A stretch of DNA of 52,705 nucleotides from F1-20-MAGs119 sp040401695. GTDB taxonomy: Bacteria; Actinomycetota; Acidimicrobiia; Acidimicrobiales; Ilumatobacteraceae. Position 1 is the first letter of the stretch; each line of letters begins with the position of its first letter. This document shows positions 7,365 through 15,751 of this stretch, one piece after another. The notes under the pieces were generated by a model. It was not told the DNA's origin and ran no database searches. It worked only from the letters and a program-made list of their open reading frames with translations. The stretch covers positions 1-52,705 of the forward strand of contig JBBANY010000007.1 in the NCBI GenBank assembly GCA_040401695.1, written 5' to 3'. The position numbers were made by a program, and so were the translations under genes.

Positions 7365-8464
7365 AGTGCACCGCCCAACTTCGCCGCAACCTTGTCGCGC
7401 AAGCCTGCGACGACGGGAAGGTTCGGCAGCCGTTCGATGACCTCGTTGAAGAAGCCGAGGACGACGAGACGCTCGGCGATTTCGGGGCGAATGCCACGCG
7501 ACTCGAGATAGAAACGCTGGTCGTCGTCGATCGGGCCGACGGTGCTGGCATGGCTGCACTTCACGTCGTTCGTTTCGATCTCGAGGTTCGGCACGCTTTC
7601 CGCCCACGCGCCCTCGGACAACGTGAGGTTGCGGTTCGTTTGGTACGCCTGCGACCCGTGAGCATCTTTCTCGATGCGGATCAGGCCGGTGTAGACGCTC
7701 TTCGACGTACCCGCAACCGCACCCTTGAACAGCATGTCGCTGTGGGTGCGCGGCGCGACGTGTGTCTGCAGCGTGCGGAAGTCGTGCATCTGGTTGTTGT
7801 CGGCGAAGTAGAGGGCCACCTGCTGGGTTGAGGCTCCGGTGCCGACGAGGCGCGCCTCGGTGCGCACGCGCGCATAGTCCCCACCAAGGGCGACGGTGTA
7901 GATGCGAGTCGTCGAGTCACGTTCGCCGAGCGACTGCTGATGGGCGATTTGCCACGTGCGGTTGCCCAGTTCGTTGGTTGCGAGATACGTGACACGCGCC
8001 GCCTGGGCCGCCGACATCTCGACGATCGGTACGACGAGCGAGTCGACGTCGTTGGCGCCGACGAAGCGTTCGATGACGGTGACTTCGCTGTTCTCGCCGG
8101 CATCGATGACGAGACGCGGGGTTGCCACGACACCCGACGCGCTGACGGTGCGGGTGATCACGATCGGCTCGACGATGGCCTTGCCACGCGGCACGCGCAC
8201 GACTGTCACGTCGGCGGAGTCACCCGTCGACTGAATGGCGCTGATCTCGGCGAAAGCGTCGACTGCGATCGGCATGGCCTTGCCGCAGTCGGCGAACGAC
8301 CCCGGCGAAACGAAGTTCGCCGCCTCGCCGGATGCCTCGACCACGGTGTCGACGCGTCCCGCGTGGTACTTCGCAAGGTCGAGTTCACCGATGCGGCTGT
8401 ATCGCCAGATCTCTTCGTCGGCCGTCGGCAGTGCGACGTCGCTGAGTCGTGTGGGGCTGGTCAT
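7361..8464 (-). CDS. sufD: Fe-S cluster assembly scaffold subunit SufD
   Basis: SufD partners SufB and SufC in the Fe-S scaffold complex. The 367-residue protein begins TSPTRLSDVALPTADEEIWRY, the usual SufD N-terminal cap that contains a W-R-Y motif, and ends in the beta-helix pattern CSHASTVGPIDDDQRFYL followed by ESRGI. The conserved histidine of that segment is present. The ATG at 8464 has AAGGA upstream. It is separated from the preceding four-Cys gene by 29 bases and overlaps the following Rieske gene by 4 bases, so the genes are co-transcribed. Confidence 0.93.
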   Translation of the reverse strand: MTSPTRLSDVALPTADEEIWRYSRIGELDLAKYHAGRVDTVVEASGEAANFVSPGSFADCGKAMPIAVDAFAEISAIQSTGDSADVTVVRVPRGKAIVEPIVITRTVSASGVVATPRLVIDAGENSEVTVIERFVGANDVDSLVVPIVEMSAAQAARVTYLATNELGNRTWQIAHQQSLGERDSTTRIYTVALGGDYARVRTEARLVGTGASTQQVALYFADNNQMHDFRTLQTHVAPRTHSDMLFKGAVAGTSKSVYTGLIRIEKDAHGSQAYQTNRNLTLSEGAWAESVPNLEIETNDVKCSHASTVGPIDDDQRFYLESRGIRPEIAERLVVLGFFNEVIERLPNLPVVAGLRDKVAAKLGGAL

Positions 8465-8493
8465 GTCGGAGGGTCCTTGGGGGGTGTTGTGCG

Positions 8494-8829
8494 TTACTTC
8501 TTGCGGCGGAACTTCCACCAGCGACGCTTCTTGTCGTTGGCCAGTTCCTCCATCAGGTCGAAACCAGCCGCATTGACGATGTCTTCGGCCGCATCGAGCA
8601 CGGCGGCGGCCGACCCATCGTCGAGACCGGGCGGCTCTTCGGGTGTGCGCGGCGCGAACGCACCTCCGCGCACCCAGGCCGCGTCGGCCAGGCGACGCTC
8701 GTAACGACCACAGTTGTCGGGGCAGCGCCACGGAGCGTCGGGGGCAAGATCGAGTGTGCACTTGCGCATCGCGTCACCGTTTGCGTAGGTGCGCGTTTCG
8801 TAGTGCTTGCACTCGGTCTTCATCGGCAT
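8494..8829 (-). CDS. Unknown four-cysteine protein encoded between sufB and sufD
   Basis: I do not recognise this 111-residue protein. Its start codon overlaps the sufB stop (TGATG), which fixes the start and implies translational coupling. Four cysteines cluster in the N-terminal third: C7 (ECKHYE), C24 (RKCTLD), C36 and C40 (WRCPDNC). The last pair is a CxxxC. This spacing could bind zinc or an Fe-S cluster. The middle is acidic and alanine-rich, and the C-terminus is strongly basic and aromatic (KKRRWWKFRRKK), suggesting RNA, membrane or acidic-partner contact. Being embedded in a suf operon, a role in Fe-S assembly or delivery is the simplest inference, but nothing in the sequence proves it. 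Confidence 0.8.
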   Translation of the reverse strand: MPMKTECKHYETRTYANGDAMRKCTLDLAPDAPWRCPDNCGRYERRLADAAWVRGGAFAPRTPEEPPGLDDGSAAAVLDAAEDIVNAAGFDLMEELANDKKRRWWKFRRKK

Positions 8830-10229
8830 CAGCCGACCGAACCTTCCATCTGCAGTTCGATGAGACGGCTCCACTCGACCGCGTACTCCATCGGCAGCGT
8901 GCGGGTGACGGGCTCGATGAACCCGTTGACGACCATCGACATGGCCTGTTCCTGCGAGAGACCACGGCTCTGCAGGTAGAACAACTGCTCGTCGGCGATC
9001 TTCGACACGGTGGCTTCGTGGCCAATCTGCGCGTCGCGCTCGCCCACCTCCATGTACGGAAGCGTGCGTGACTCGCTGGTTTCGTCGAGGATGAGCGCGT
9101 CGCACTGCACGTGGCTCTTGCAGCCGTACGCACCTTCGTCGACGCGCACGAGACCGCGGTAAGTCGTGATGCCCCCGTCCTTCGAGATCGACTTCGAGAC
9201 GATCTTCGACGACGTTTCCGGCGCGGCGTGCACCATCTTCGCTCCGGCATCCTGGTGCTGGCCGGCGCCCGCGTAGGCGACCGACAGCACCTCGCCGGTG
9301 GCCTTCGGGCCGACCAGGTAAACGGCGGGGTACTTCATCGTCAGCTTCGAACCGATGTTGCCGTCGATCCACTCCATGTGGCCCTCGGCTTCGACGCGGG
9401 CGCGCTTGGTGACGAGGTTGTACACGTTCGGCGACCAGTTCTGGATCGTCGTGTAGGTGACACGAGCGCTGGGCTTCACGATGATTTCCACGAGGGCCGA
9501 GTGCAGCGAGTCGCTGGTGTACACGGGCGCGGAGCAACCCTCGATGTAGTGCACCTTCGAACCTTCGTCGGCGATGATGAGCGTGCGCTCGAACTGACCG
9601 GCGTTTTCCGAGTTGATGCGGAAGTAGGCCTGCAGCGGCATTTCACACTCGACGCCCGGCGGCACATAGATGAACGAACCACCCGACCACACGGACGTGT
9701 TGAGGGCGGCGAACTTGTTGTCTCCGGGTGGGATGACGGTGCCGAAGTACTGCTTGACGAGGTCGGGGTACTCGCGCAACGCGGTGTCCATGTCGCAGAA
9801 GAGAATCCCCTGTGCTTCCAGGTCTTCGCGGTTGCGGTGGAACACGACTTCCGACTCGTACTGCGCGGTGACGCCGGCGAGGTACTTGCGCTCGGCCTCG
9901 GGGATGCCGAGCTTTTCGTAGGTGGCCTTCATCTGCTCGGGCAGGTCGTCCCATTCGTCGACCTGCTCGGTGGCCGGACGCAGGTAGTAGTAGATGTCCT
10001 GGAAGTCGATGTCGGGCATGTTGTCGGCGAACCATTTCGCCATGGGCTTGCGCTCGAAGGTCTGCAACGAACGCAGGCGCAACTTGCGCATCCAGTCGGG
10101 CTCGCCCTTCCACCACGAGATCTGCTCGACAACACCGTCGTTCAGACCCTTTTCCGGCGCGAATGCGTATTCGACGCTGTCGCTCCAACCGAGTTGGTAT
10201 TTGCTGAGGTCGAGATCAAACGTGCTCAT
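8829..10229 (-). CDS. sufB: Fe-S cluster assembly scaffold subunit SufB
   Basis: SufB is the core scaffold on which nascent Fe-S clusters form with SufC and SufD. The 466-residue protein shows the full family pattern: an N-terminal EPDWMRKLRL segment, VPPGVECEMPLQ, the sulfur-accepting cysteine region EGCSAPVYTSDSLHSALVE, and a C-terminal HEATVSKIADEQLFYLQSRG with the conserved Glu/His ligand candidates. YGCKSHVQCDALI carries the second conserved cysteine. The ATG at 10229 matches the family N-terminus. Longer frames run into the divergent intergenic region. It is the first gene of the operon; no sufR regulator gene lies next to it. The gene on the other side, ychF, is divergent. Confidence 0.95.
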   Translation of the reverse strand: MSTFDLDLSKYQLGWSDSVEYAFAPEKGLNDGVVEQISWWKGEPDWMRKLRLRSLQTFERKPMAKWFADNMPDIDFQDIYYYLRPATEQVDEWDDLPEQMKATYEKLGIPEAERKYLAGVTAQYESEVVFHRNREDLEAQGILFCDMDTALREYPDLVKQYFGTVIPPGDNKFAALNTSVWSGGSFIYVPPGVECEMPLQAYFRINSENAGQFERTLIIADEGSKVHYIEGCSAPVYTSDSLHSALVEIIVKPSARVTYTTIQNWSPNVYNLVTKRARVEAEGHMEWIDGNIGSKLTMKYPAVYLVGPKATGEVLSVAYAGAGQHQDAGAKMVHAAPETSSKIVSKSISKDGGITTYRGLVRVDEGAYGCKSHVQCDALILDETSESRTLPYMEVGERDAQIGHEATVSKIADEQLFYLQSRGLSQEQAMSMVVNGFIEPVTRTLPMEYAVEWSRLIELQMEGSVG

Positions 10230-10275
10230 CGGCGGCTCCGTGCTCTGGTGGATTGCGTGGCGGTTCGGGGGTGAA

Positions 10276-10296
10276 TTACCACTACCGCCATAGTAA
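10276..10296 (-). promoter_or_regulatory. Possible suf promoter element with an overlapping dyad
   Basis: On the minus strand TACTAT (10295 to 10290) is a good -10 element, about 60 bases upstream of the sufB ATG; no convincing -35 is visible. The same stretch has partial dyad symmetry, TTAC (10276-10279) to GTAA (10293-10296), so a regulator could bind there. It does not match motifs I know for SufR or IscR. Confidence 0.35.
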
Positions 10297-10320
10297 CAAT
10301 TGGGTCGGCTCGATCCACTC

Positions 10321-10349
10321 CTGAAACCCACTGTTTTCAAGGGTTTCGG
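10321..10349. repeat. Inverted repeat upstream of ychF
   Basis: CTGAAACCC (10321-10329) faces GGGTTTCGG (10341-10349) across an 11-base AT-rich loop (ACTGTTTTCAA), giving nine pairs with one G-T. There is no following T-tract. It lies between the suf promoter and a TACCCT element (10362-10367) 9 bases before ychF, so it is more likely an operator or DNA structure than a terminator. Confidence 0.45.
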
Positions 10350-10376
10350 CCCGACCACAAGTACCCTCGGAAGGCC

Positions 10377-11474
10377 ATGGAACGCTTCGGCCTTGTCGGC
10401 CTCCCCAACGCGGGCAAGTCCTCTCTCTACAACGCCCTCACGGGTGGGGGTGCCCTCGCCGCCCCCTACGCGTTCGCCACGAAAGACCCGAACATCGGTG
10501 TCGCCAAGGTTCCCGACCCGCGCCTCGACCAGTTGGCCGCGATGTCGAAGTCGAAGAACGTCGTCCACGCCTCGGTTCAGGTCGTCGATATCGGTGGCTT
10601 GGTCGAAGGAGCAAGCAAGGGCGAGGGCCTCGGCAACAAGTTCCTCGCCAACATCCGGGAAGTCGATGCGATCGTTTTCGTTCTGCGCGCATTCGAAGAC
10701 GACGACGTGCCCGGTCCCTCCGACCCGCTCGAACATCTGCGCGTCGTAGAACTGGAACTCGCACTCGCGGATCTCGAAACTGTCGAGTCGCGACTCGGGC
10801 GTTCGCAGAAGGTCGCCAAACTCGACAAGAACGTCGCCGAAGAGGCCGCCGCCCTCGAGGCAGCCCACGCAGCACTCAGCCAAGGCATGCCGCTGTACCG
10901 CGCCGGGCTCGGCACCGACGTTCGCGAAGCACTCGCACCGCACTTCCTGCTCACCAACCGCCGCGTGCTCGCGGTCGTGAACGTGGGCGAAAACGAACTC
11001 GATCGAATCCCCGACCTCGAAGCACGTGTGCGCGGCGAAATCGCACCTCCCGGCTCGAAGAGCGAGGGCGAAGTCGAGGTGCTCGGCATGAGCGTGCAAC
11101 TCGAGGCCGAGGCGGTGCAGCTCGACGAAGCAGATCGGGCCGAGATGCTCGGTGCGCTCGGCCTCGGCGAGGGTGCGCTCCCCCGCATGGTGCGCAGCGC
11201 GTACCACCTGCTCGGCCTCCGGACGTACTTCACCACCGGCGACAAGGAGTCGCGGGCATGGACCTTTCGTGCCGAGTCGAAGGCGCCCGAGTGCGCCGGC
11301 CGTATTCACACCGACTTCCAGCGCGGTTTCATCCGTGCCGAGGTCATTCGTTGGGACGAACTTCTCGAGATCGGTTCGTGGACGAAAGCGAAGGAACTCG
11401 GCAAGATCCGCCTCGAGGGCAAGGACTACGAAGGCGTCGACGGCGACGTGATGGAGTTCCGCTTCAACGTCTGA
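10377..11474 (+). CDS. ychF: Ribosome-associated ATPase/GTPase YchF (OLA1 family)
   Basis: YchF is a universally conserved P-loop NTPase that prefers ATP and acts at ribosomes in translation and redox-stress responses. The 365-residue length is normal. Visible are the P-loop GLPNAGKSS, the family segment YAFATKDPNIGVAKVPDPRL, the switch region DIGGLVEGASKGEGLGN, the base-recognition region VVNVGENE and a C-terminal TGS-like domain with TFRAESKAPECAGRIHTDF and RGFIRAEV. The ATG at 10377 has GGAAGG just upstream. It is divergent from the suf operon and followed by the DUF192 gene. Confidence 0.95.
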   Translation: MERFGLVGLPNAGKSSLYNALTGGGALAAPYAFATKDPNIGVAKVPDPRLDQLAAMSKSKNVVHASVQVVDIGGLVEGASKGEGLGNKFLANIREVDAIVFVLRAFEDDDVPGPSDPLEHLRVVELELALADLETVESRLGRSQKVAKLDKNVAEEAAALEAAHAALSQGMPLYRAGLGTDVREALAPHFLLTNRRVLAVVNVGENELDRIPDLEARVRGEIAPPGSKSEGEVEVLGMSVQLEAEAVQLDEADRAEMLGALGLGEGALPRMVRSAYHLLGLRTYFTTGDKESRAWTFRAESKAPECAGRIHTDFQRGFIRAEVIRWDELLEIGSWTKAKELGKIRLEGKDYEGVDGDVMEFRFNV

Positions 11475-11503
11475 GCACGCGGTGACTGGTTAGCGTGATC
11501 GTC

Positions 11504-11869
11504 ATGAAGCAGCTCGTTGGCGGGTGGATCGTGCACGACACCCACGTCGTCGCCAGCGCAAACATCGCCACCACCCGGCGCGACCGACGCCGCGGCATGA
11601 AGGCGTTTCCCGACGCTTCGGTGCCCCTCGTCATCGATCACTGCAAATGGGTTCATTCGTTCGGCATGCGCTTCGCGCTCGACGTGGCCTATCTCGACGC
11701 GACGAACACCATCGTGGCGATTCGACACATGGAGCCGAACCGGCTCGGTCTTCCCGTGGCACGTGCGTCGCGCGTCGTCGAAGCCGCGCCCGGTGCCTTC
11801 TCGCGGTGGGGCCTCGACATCGGCGACACCATCACGATTCGCGACACCGAATCGAAGCAGCCTGAATGA
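11504..11869 (+). CDS. DUF192 family protein
   Basis: A DUF192 protein of about 121 residues. The family motif is clear in HSFGMRFALDVAYLD, preceded by a paired Arg/Gly region (RRDRRRGMKAF) and followed by VVEAAPGAF. The biochemical role of the family is unsettled. I chose the ATG at 11504 because TAGCGT (11491-11496) lies exactly 7 bases before it, the spacing of a leaderless promoter. A GTG at 11495 would add three residues. No signal peptide is apparent, unlike some family members. The stop overlaps the rsmI start (ATGA), so the two are coupled. Confidence 0.82.
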   Translation: MKQLVGGWIVHDTHVVASANIATTRRDRRRGMKAFPDASVPLVIDHCKWVHSFGMRFALDVAYLDATNTIVAIRHMEPNRLGLPVARASRVVEAAPGAFSRWGLDIGDTITIRDTESKQPE

Positions 11870-12714
11870 GCGGCGCATTGGTCCTCGTCGCCACCCCGAT
11901 CGGCAATCTCGGCGACATCTCGCAGCGTGCACGCGACGCGCTTGCCACGGCCGACCTCATCGCCTGCGAGGACTCGCGCCACTCGGGACGCTTGGTCAAG
12001 CACCTCGGCATCACAGACCCTCACTACGTGGTCGTGAACGAACACACCGAACGCGACGCGACGAAGCGCATCATCGAGACCATCGAGGCCGGACGGACCG
12101 TGGCTCTCATCACCGACGCCGGCACGCCCGCAATCTCCGACCCCGGTGCGGTCGTCGTGCGTGCGGTCATCGATGCCGGCCTCGCGGTCAGTGCGGTACC
12201 GGGGCCTGCGGCACTCGTGATGGCACTTGTTCTCAGTGGTCTGCCGACGACCCGTTTCGTCTTCGAAGGCTTCCTGCCCCGCTCGGGCGCAGACCGCGAA
12301 CGGCGTCTCGCCGACATCGCGGCCGAAGAGCGCACGGTCGTTCTCTATGAGTCACCCCACCGCATCGTGCGCACGCTCGACGACCTCGTCGCCGCGTGTG
12401 GTGACCACCGCCGTGTCGCGGTTGCACGCGAGTTGACGAAATTGCACGAAGACGTGTGGCGCGGAACGATCCGCGAGGCATCGGCCCACTTCGCCACGAA
12501 CGAACCGCAGGGTGAATTCGTCGTCGTGGTCGACGGCGCGCCTCCCGCACCGGCCGCCGACGACGAACTGATCACCCGCGTCCTCGACGAAGCACTCGCG
12601 GCCGGCCTTTCGGTTCGCGATGCCGCCGACCGTGCAGCCACGACGCTCGGCGTTCCACGGCGCGCCGCTTACCGAATCGCACTCTCACGTCGCAGTTCCG
12701 GAGACAACCGGTGA
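11866..12714 (+). CDS. rsmI: 16S rRNA 2'-O-methyltransferase RsmI (C1402)
   Basis: RsmI methylates the ribose of C1402 in the 16S rRNA decoding centre using S-adenosylmethionine. The 282 residues start with LVLVATPIGNLGDIS and include CEDSRHSGRLVKHL, ITDAGTPAISDPG and VPGPAALVMALVLSGL, the hallmarks of the tetrapyrrole-methylase fold in RsmI. The C-terminal extension carries the short helical domain typical of the family. It overlaps DUF192 upstream (ATGA) and the HAD phosphatase downstream (GTGA). In M. tuberculosis the orthologue (Rv1003) is likewise near metG and tatD. Confidence 0.94.
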   Translation: MSGALVLVATPIGNLGDISQRARDALATADLIACEDSRHSGRLVKHLGITDPHYVVVNEHTERDATKRIIETIEAGRTVALITDAGTPAISDPGAVVVRAVIDAGLAVSAVPGPAALVMALVLSGLPTTRFVFEGFLPRSGADRERRLADIAAEERTVVLYESPHRIVRTLDDLVAACGDHRRVAVARELTKLHEDVWRGTIREASAHFATNEPQGEFVVVVDGAPPAPAADDELITRVLDEALAAGLSVRDAADRAATTLGVPRRAAYRIALSRRSSGDNR

Positions 12715-13379
12715 AACAACACGTTCTGTTCTTCGACCTCGACGGCACGGTCGCCGACTCCGGCGGTGGAATCCTCGGCGCGATGAACGAGGTGCTCGCG
12801 GCACGCGGTGCGCAGCAGATGACCCGCGCCGACCTGACGCACATCGTCGGGCCACCACTCGCGACGTCGTACCCGAAGTTCTTCGTGCCGCGCGGACTGC
12901 CGGCCGACGGTGCCGACGAATTCATCGCCGACTACCGCGCGATCTACACGCCCAAGTACGTTCCGCGAACGCAGCCCTTCGACGGGATCCTCGACGTGCT
13001 CGACACGCTCGGACGCGACTGGCACCTCGCGATCGTCACGTCGAAACCTGAGAAGCAGGCACTGATGGTGCTCGACGTGACCTCGGCGCGCAGTCGGTTC
13101 GTCCACGTGGTGGCCGCCGAATCCGACAACGAGGTTCCCAAGGCGCGGCTGCTGGAACAGGCCATCCTCGACCTGCGCAACGACCACGGCGTCACGGTCG
13201 AACACGACGAATGCTGGATGATCGGAGACCGTCACCACGACATCGACGCCGCCACCGAGGTGGGCACGAAGGGTCTCGGTGTGCTGTGGGGTTTCGGGTC
13301 GCGCGAAGAACTCACGAGCGCGGGTGCCCATGCGATCGCGGAAACCCCCGCCGACCTGCTCAAGATCCTGTCGCGCTAG
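12711..13379 (+). CDS. HAD-family hydrolase, phosphoglycolate phosphatase-like
   Basis: A 222-residue HAD phosphatase with the nucleophile motif FFDLDGTVADSGG at residues 6-18. Motif II is in VTSKPEKQA (Ser/Thr-Lys) and motif III in MIGDRHHDIDAATEVG. The alpha-helical cap between motifs I and II fits subclass C1, like Gph and related phosphatases. The substrate is not determined by sequence; a small phosphometabolite is likely. Its GTG start overlaps the rsmI stop by four bases, so translation is coupled. The gene converges on a thioesterase gene 18 bases downstream. Confidence 0.85.
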   Translation: MKQHVLFFDLDGTVADSGGGILGAMNEVLAARGAQQMTRADLTHIVGPPLATSYPKFFVPRGLPADGADEFIADYRAIYTPKYVPRTQPFDGILDVLDTLGRDWHLAIVTSKPEKQALMVLDVTSARSRFVHVVAAESDNEVPKARLLEQAILDLRNDHGVTVEHDECWMIGDRHHDIDAATEVGTKGLGVLWGFGSREELTSAGAHAIAETPADLLKILSR

Positions 13380-13397
13380 GCGCGACTGTGTTCCCCG

Positions 13398-14198
13398 CTA
13401 GGCGCGACCCAAGAGCGCGAGTTGTCGGGATTGGGCGACGAGGTTGCCCGCTTCGTCCCACATTTCGCCGTCTTCTTCGGTGAGACCACCCTGGATCACG
13501 CGTGAGCGGAACACACAGGCAACACGCGTGCCGACGGGTACCGCGCGAACGTGCACGGTGAGCTCGATCGTCGGTACCCATGCTTTGGGCACCGGCACGT
13601 TGAACACCGGAGGCGCGAACGAGTCGGCGATCGTGGGCAGGCACAGTGTGTCGATCGGCCTGCCGTCGCCGAATTCGTACCAACCTCGCATCACCGCCAC
13701 CGATCCCGTCTCGCCCCGCAGGAACGAGGTGTCGTCGGGGTGGATGCGCGAATCGAATCGCTTCGCAAACTCGATGGGAAACGAGTTCCCATCGTGGTGG
13801 CGCGGTGTGCACGCATCGAAGGGCGGCAGTTCGGGAGGAGTCGCGGTCACGTAATCGGTGTCGACGACGTCGGGAACCTCACCCCACGCGCCGAGGAAAC
13901 GCACCGCGGTACGACCGTCAACGAGGATGCTCGCGTTCATGGTGGTCAGCAACTTCCCCGTCTTCACCGTGTCGACTTCAACGGTGATCGGACCGGCCTT
14001 CACGGGCGCGAGGTAGTGCGCAGTCACGCTGAAGGGATCGCGTCGTCCCGAGTGGTCGCGCATGGCGCGGGACGCAAAGGCGAACAAGTATCCGCCGTTC
14101 GCATTTCCATTGATGTCCCAACCGGGCAGAACCTCGGCTTCGTATCGCCCGTCGGCCGTTTTCCGCACCGCGGTTGCATTATCGAACGCGAAAGTCAC
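13398..14198 (-). CDS. Acyl-CoA thioesterase family protein (double hotdog, TesB-like)
   Basis: A 266-residue protein resembling actinobacterial TesB-type thioesterases that hydrolyse acyl-CoA. The N-terminal hotdog is recognisable from GWDINGNANGGYLFAFASRA, where a G-N-x-x-G-G-Y segment contacts substrate in the family. The second half carries LCLPTIADSFAPPVF and ELTVHVRAVPVG, matching the second hotdog with its Asp. The GTG at 14198 is chosen because a TACGCT -10 element lies 8 bases upstream, suggesting a leaderless transcript. The much longer open frame upstream is antisense to metG. It is divergent from metG with only 24 bases between start codons. The substrate is unknown. Confidence 0.8.
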   Translation of the reverse strand: MTFAFDNATAVRKTADGRYEAEVLPGWDINGNANGGYLFAFASRAMRDHSGRRDPFSVTAHYLAPVKAGPITVEVDTVKTGKLLTTMNASILVDGRTAVRFLGAWGEVPDVVDTDYVTATPPELPPFDACTPRHHDGNSFPIEFAKRFDSRIHPDDTSFLRGETGSVAVMRGWYEFGDGRPIDTLCLPTIADSFAPPVFNVPVPKAWVPTIELTVHVRAVPVGTRVACVFRSRVIQGGLTEEDGEMWDEAGNLVAQSRQLALLGRA

Positions 14199-14206
14199 GG
14201 ATGCCG

Positions 14207-14216
14207 AGCGTATCCT
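14207..14216. promoter_or_regulatory. Overlapping divergent leaderless -10 elements of thioesterase and metG
   Basis: TATCCT (14211-14216, plus) lies 6 bases before the metG GTG. TACGCT (14212 to 14207, minus) lies 8 bases before the thioesterase GTG. Both fit the actinobacterial TANNNT -10 consensus and share two bases, so polymerase cannot occupy both at once. Confidence 0.5.
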
Positions 14217-14222
14217 CGTCGG

Positions 14223-15728
14223 GTGCCGCGTTTTTCGTTGACGACCCCCATCTATTACGTGAACGCACGGCCGCACCTCGGCCACGCCTACACCACGATC
14301 GTCGGCGACGCCTTCGCTCGGTGGCACCGGCTCAACGGCGACGACGTCCACTTTCTCACCGGCACCGACGAACACGGCCTGAAGATCCAGCAGGCCGCCG
14401 ATGCCGCGGGCGTTTCCCCGCAAGCGTTCACGGATTCGATCGCGCCGCTCTTCGCCGACGCTTGGACGCGTCTCGACATCAGCTACGACGACTTCATTCG
14501 CACCACCGAGGAACGCCACAAGCGCGGCGTGGCCAAGTTGCTGCAGGCTTGCTACGAAGCGGGCGACATCGAACTCGACACCTACTCGGGCCTCTATTGC
14601 GTGGCATGCGAGGCCTACTTCACCGAAGAAGAGCTCGAGGCCGGCAACTGTCCGGTGCACAAACGCCCCGTCGAACACGTCGAAGAAGAGAACTGGTTCT
14701 TCCGCCTTTCGCGCTTCGGCGACCGTCTTCTCGACTGGTACGCGAAACACCCCGGATGCATCACGCCGTCGTACCGCATGAACGAGGTGACTTCGTTCAT
14801 CAAACAGGGCTTGCGCGACTTCTCGATCAGCCGCAAGAGCCTCACATGGGGCATTCCCATTCCGTGGGATTCCGAGCACGTCACCTACGTCTGGTTCGAT
14901 GCGCTCGCGAACTACATCACCGCCGTCGGATACGGCAACGACGACGAAGCGTTCGCTCGCAACTGGCCCGTTTCGGTGCATCTCATCGGCAAGGACATCA
15001 TTCGTTTCCACTGCGTGTACTGGCCGGCAATGTTGATGTCGGCCGGTATCGAACCGCCGCAGCACTGGGCGGTGGGCGGATGGCTGCTCGTCGGTGGCGA
15101 GAAAATGTCGAAGACCACCGGCAACGTTGTCAACCCGCTCGACCTCATCGACGAGTTCGGTGTCGACGGCTTCCGCTATTACGTGTTGTCCGACACCCAA
15201 TACGGCAATGACGGTGACTTCACCTACGAAGGCCTCGTCACGCGCTACAACTCCGACCTCGCAAACAACCTCGGCAACCTCGCCGCACGCGTCGCAACCG
15301 TGGTGCAGAAGAAGTGTGGCGGCATCGGAACCGCACCACGTGCCGATTCACCGTTGCGCGAGATCGCCCACCAGGCTGTGGCCGACACCAGCGCGGCGTG
15401 GAATTCGTTCCAGCCCGGCAAGGCGTTGGAAGCAACCTGGTCGCTCATCCACGCAACCAATGCGTTCCTCGAAAACCACGAACCGTGGAAGGCCGAGCCG
15501 TCGACCGAACTCGACGGCATCATGGGTGACGCCTTGGAAGCGCTGCGCATCGTTGCGATTCTCTGCGTTCCCGCCATGCCCCGCACCGCCCAAATCGTGT
15601 GGCAGCGCATCGGTCTCGACGGTGACGTGTCGGCACAGCAGTTGCCCAATAGCGTTTCCTGGGGGCAGTACCCCGCCGGACGCAGCGTGGAAAAGGGCGA
15701 TCCGCTCTTTCCGCGCAAGTCCAAGTAA
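14223..15728 (+). CDS. metG: Methionine-tRNA ligase
   Basis: MetG charges tRNA-Met with methionine. The 501-residue protein is the short form without a C-terminal tRNA-binding domain. The class I signature is near the N-terminus (TTPIYYVNARPHLGHAY, with HLGH as HIGH) and the second signature is KMSKT. A cysteine-containing insert CVACEAYFTEEE followed by NCPVHKRP is the knuckle region. The start is the GTG at 14223, giving PRFSLTTPIYY directly upstream of the catalytic fold. A longer frame back to 13551 is antisense to the thioesterase. The transcript is probably leaderless. It is followed by tatD, as in mycobacteria. Confidence 0.95.
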   Translation: MPRFSLTTPIYYVNARPHLGHAYTTIVGDAFARWHRLNGDDVHFLTGTDEHGLKIQQAADAAGVSPQAFTDSIAPLFADAWTRLDISYDDFIRTTEERHKRGVAKLLQACYEAGDIELDTYSGLYCVACEAYFTEEELEAGNCPVHKRPVEHVEEENWFFRLSRFGDRLLDWYAKHPGCITPSYRMNEVTSFIKQGLRDFSISRKSLTWGIPIPWDSEHVTYVWFDALANYITAVGYGNDDEAFARNWPVSVHLIGKDIIRFHCVYWPAMLMSAGIEPPQHWAVGGWLLVGGEKMSKTTGNVVNPLDLIDEFGVDGFRYYVLSDTQYGNDGDFTYEGLVTRYNSDLANNLGNLAARVATVVQKKCGGIGTAPRADSPLREIAHQAVADTSAAWNSFQPGKALEATWSLIHATNAFLENHEPWKAEPSTELDGIMGDALEALRIVAILCVPAMPRTAQIVWQRIGLDGDVSAQQLPNSVSWGQYPAGRSVEKGDPLFPRKSK

Positions 15729-15751
15729 GACGCACACGAACACCATTTCCC

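Noticed and set aside
13551..14222. N-terminal extension of metG
   Set aside because: It is antisense to the thioesterase gene; the class I fold begins right at the GTG at 14223.
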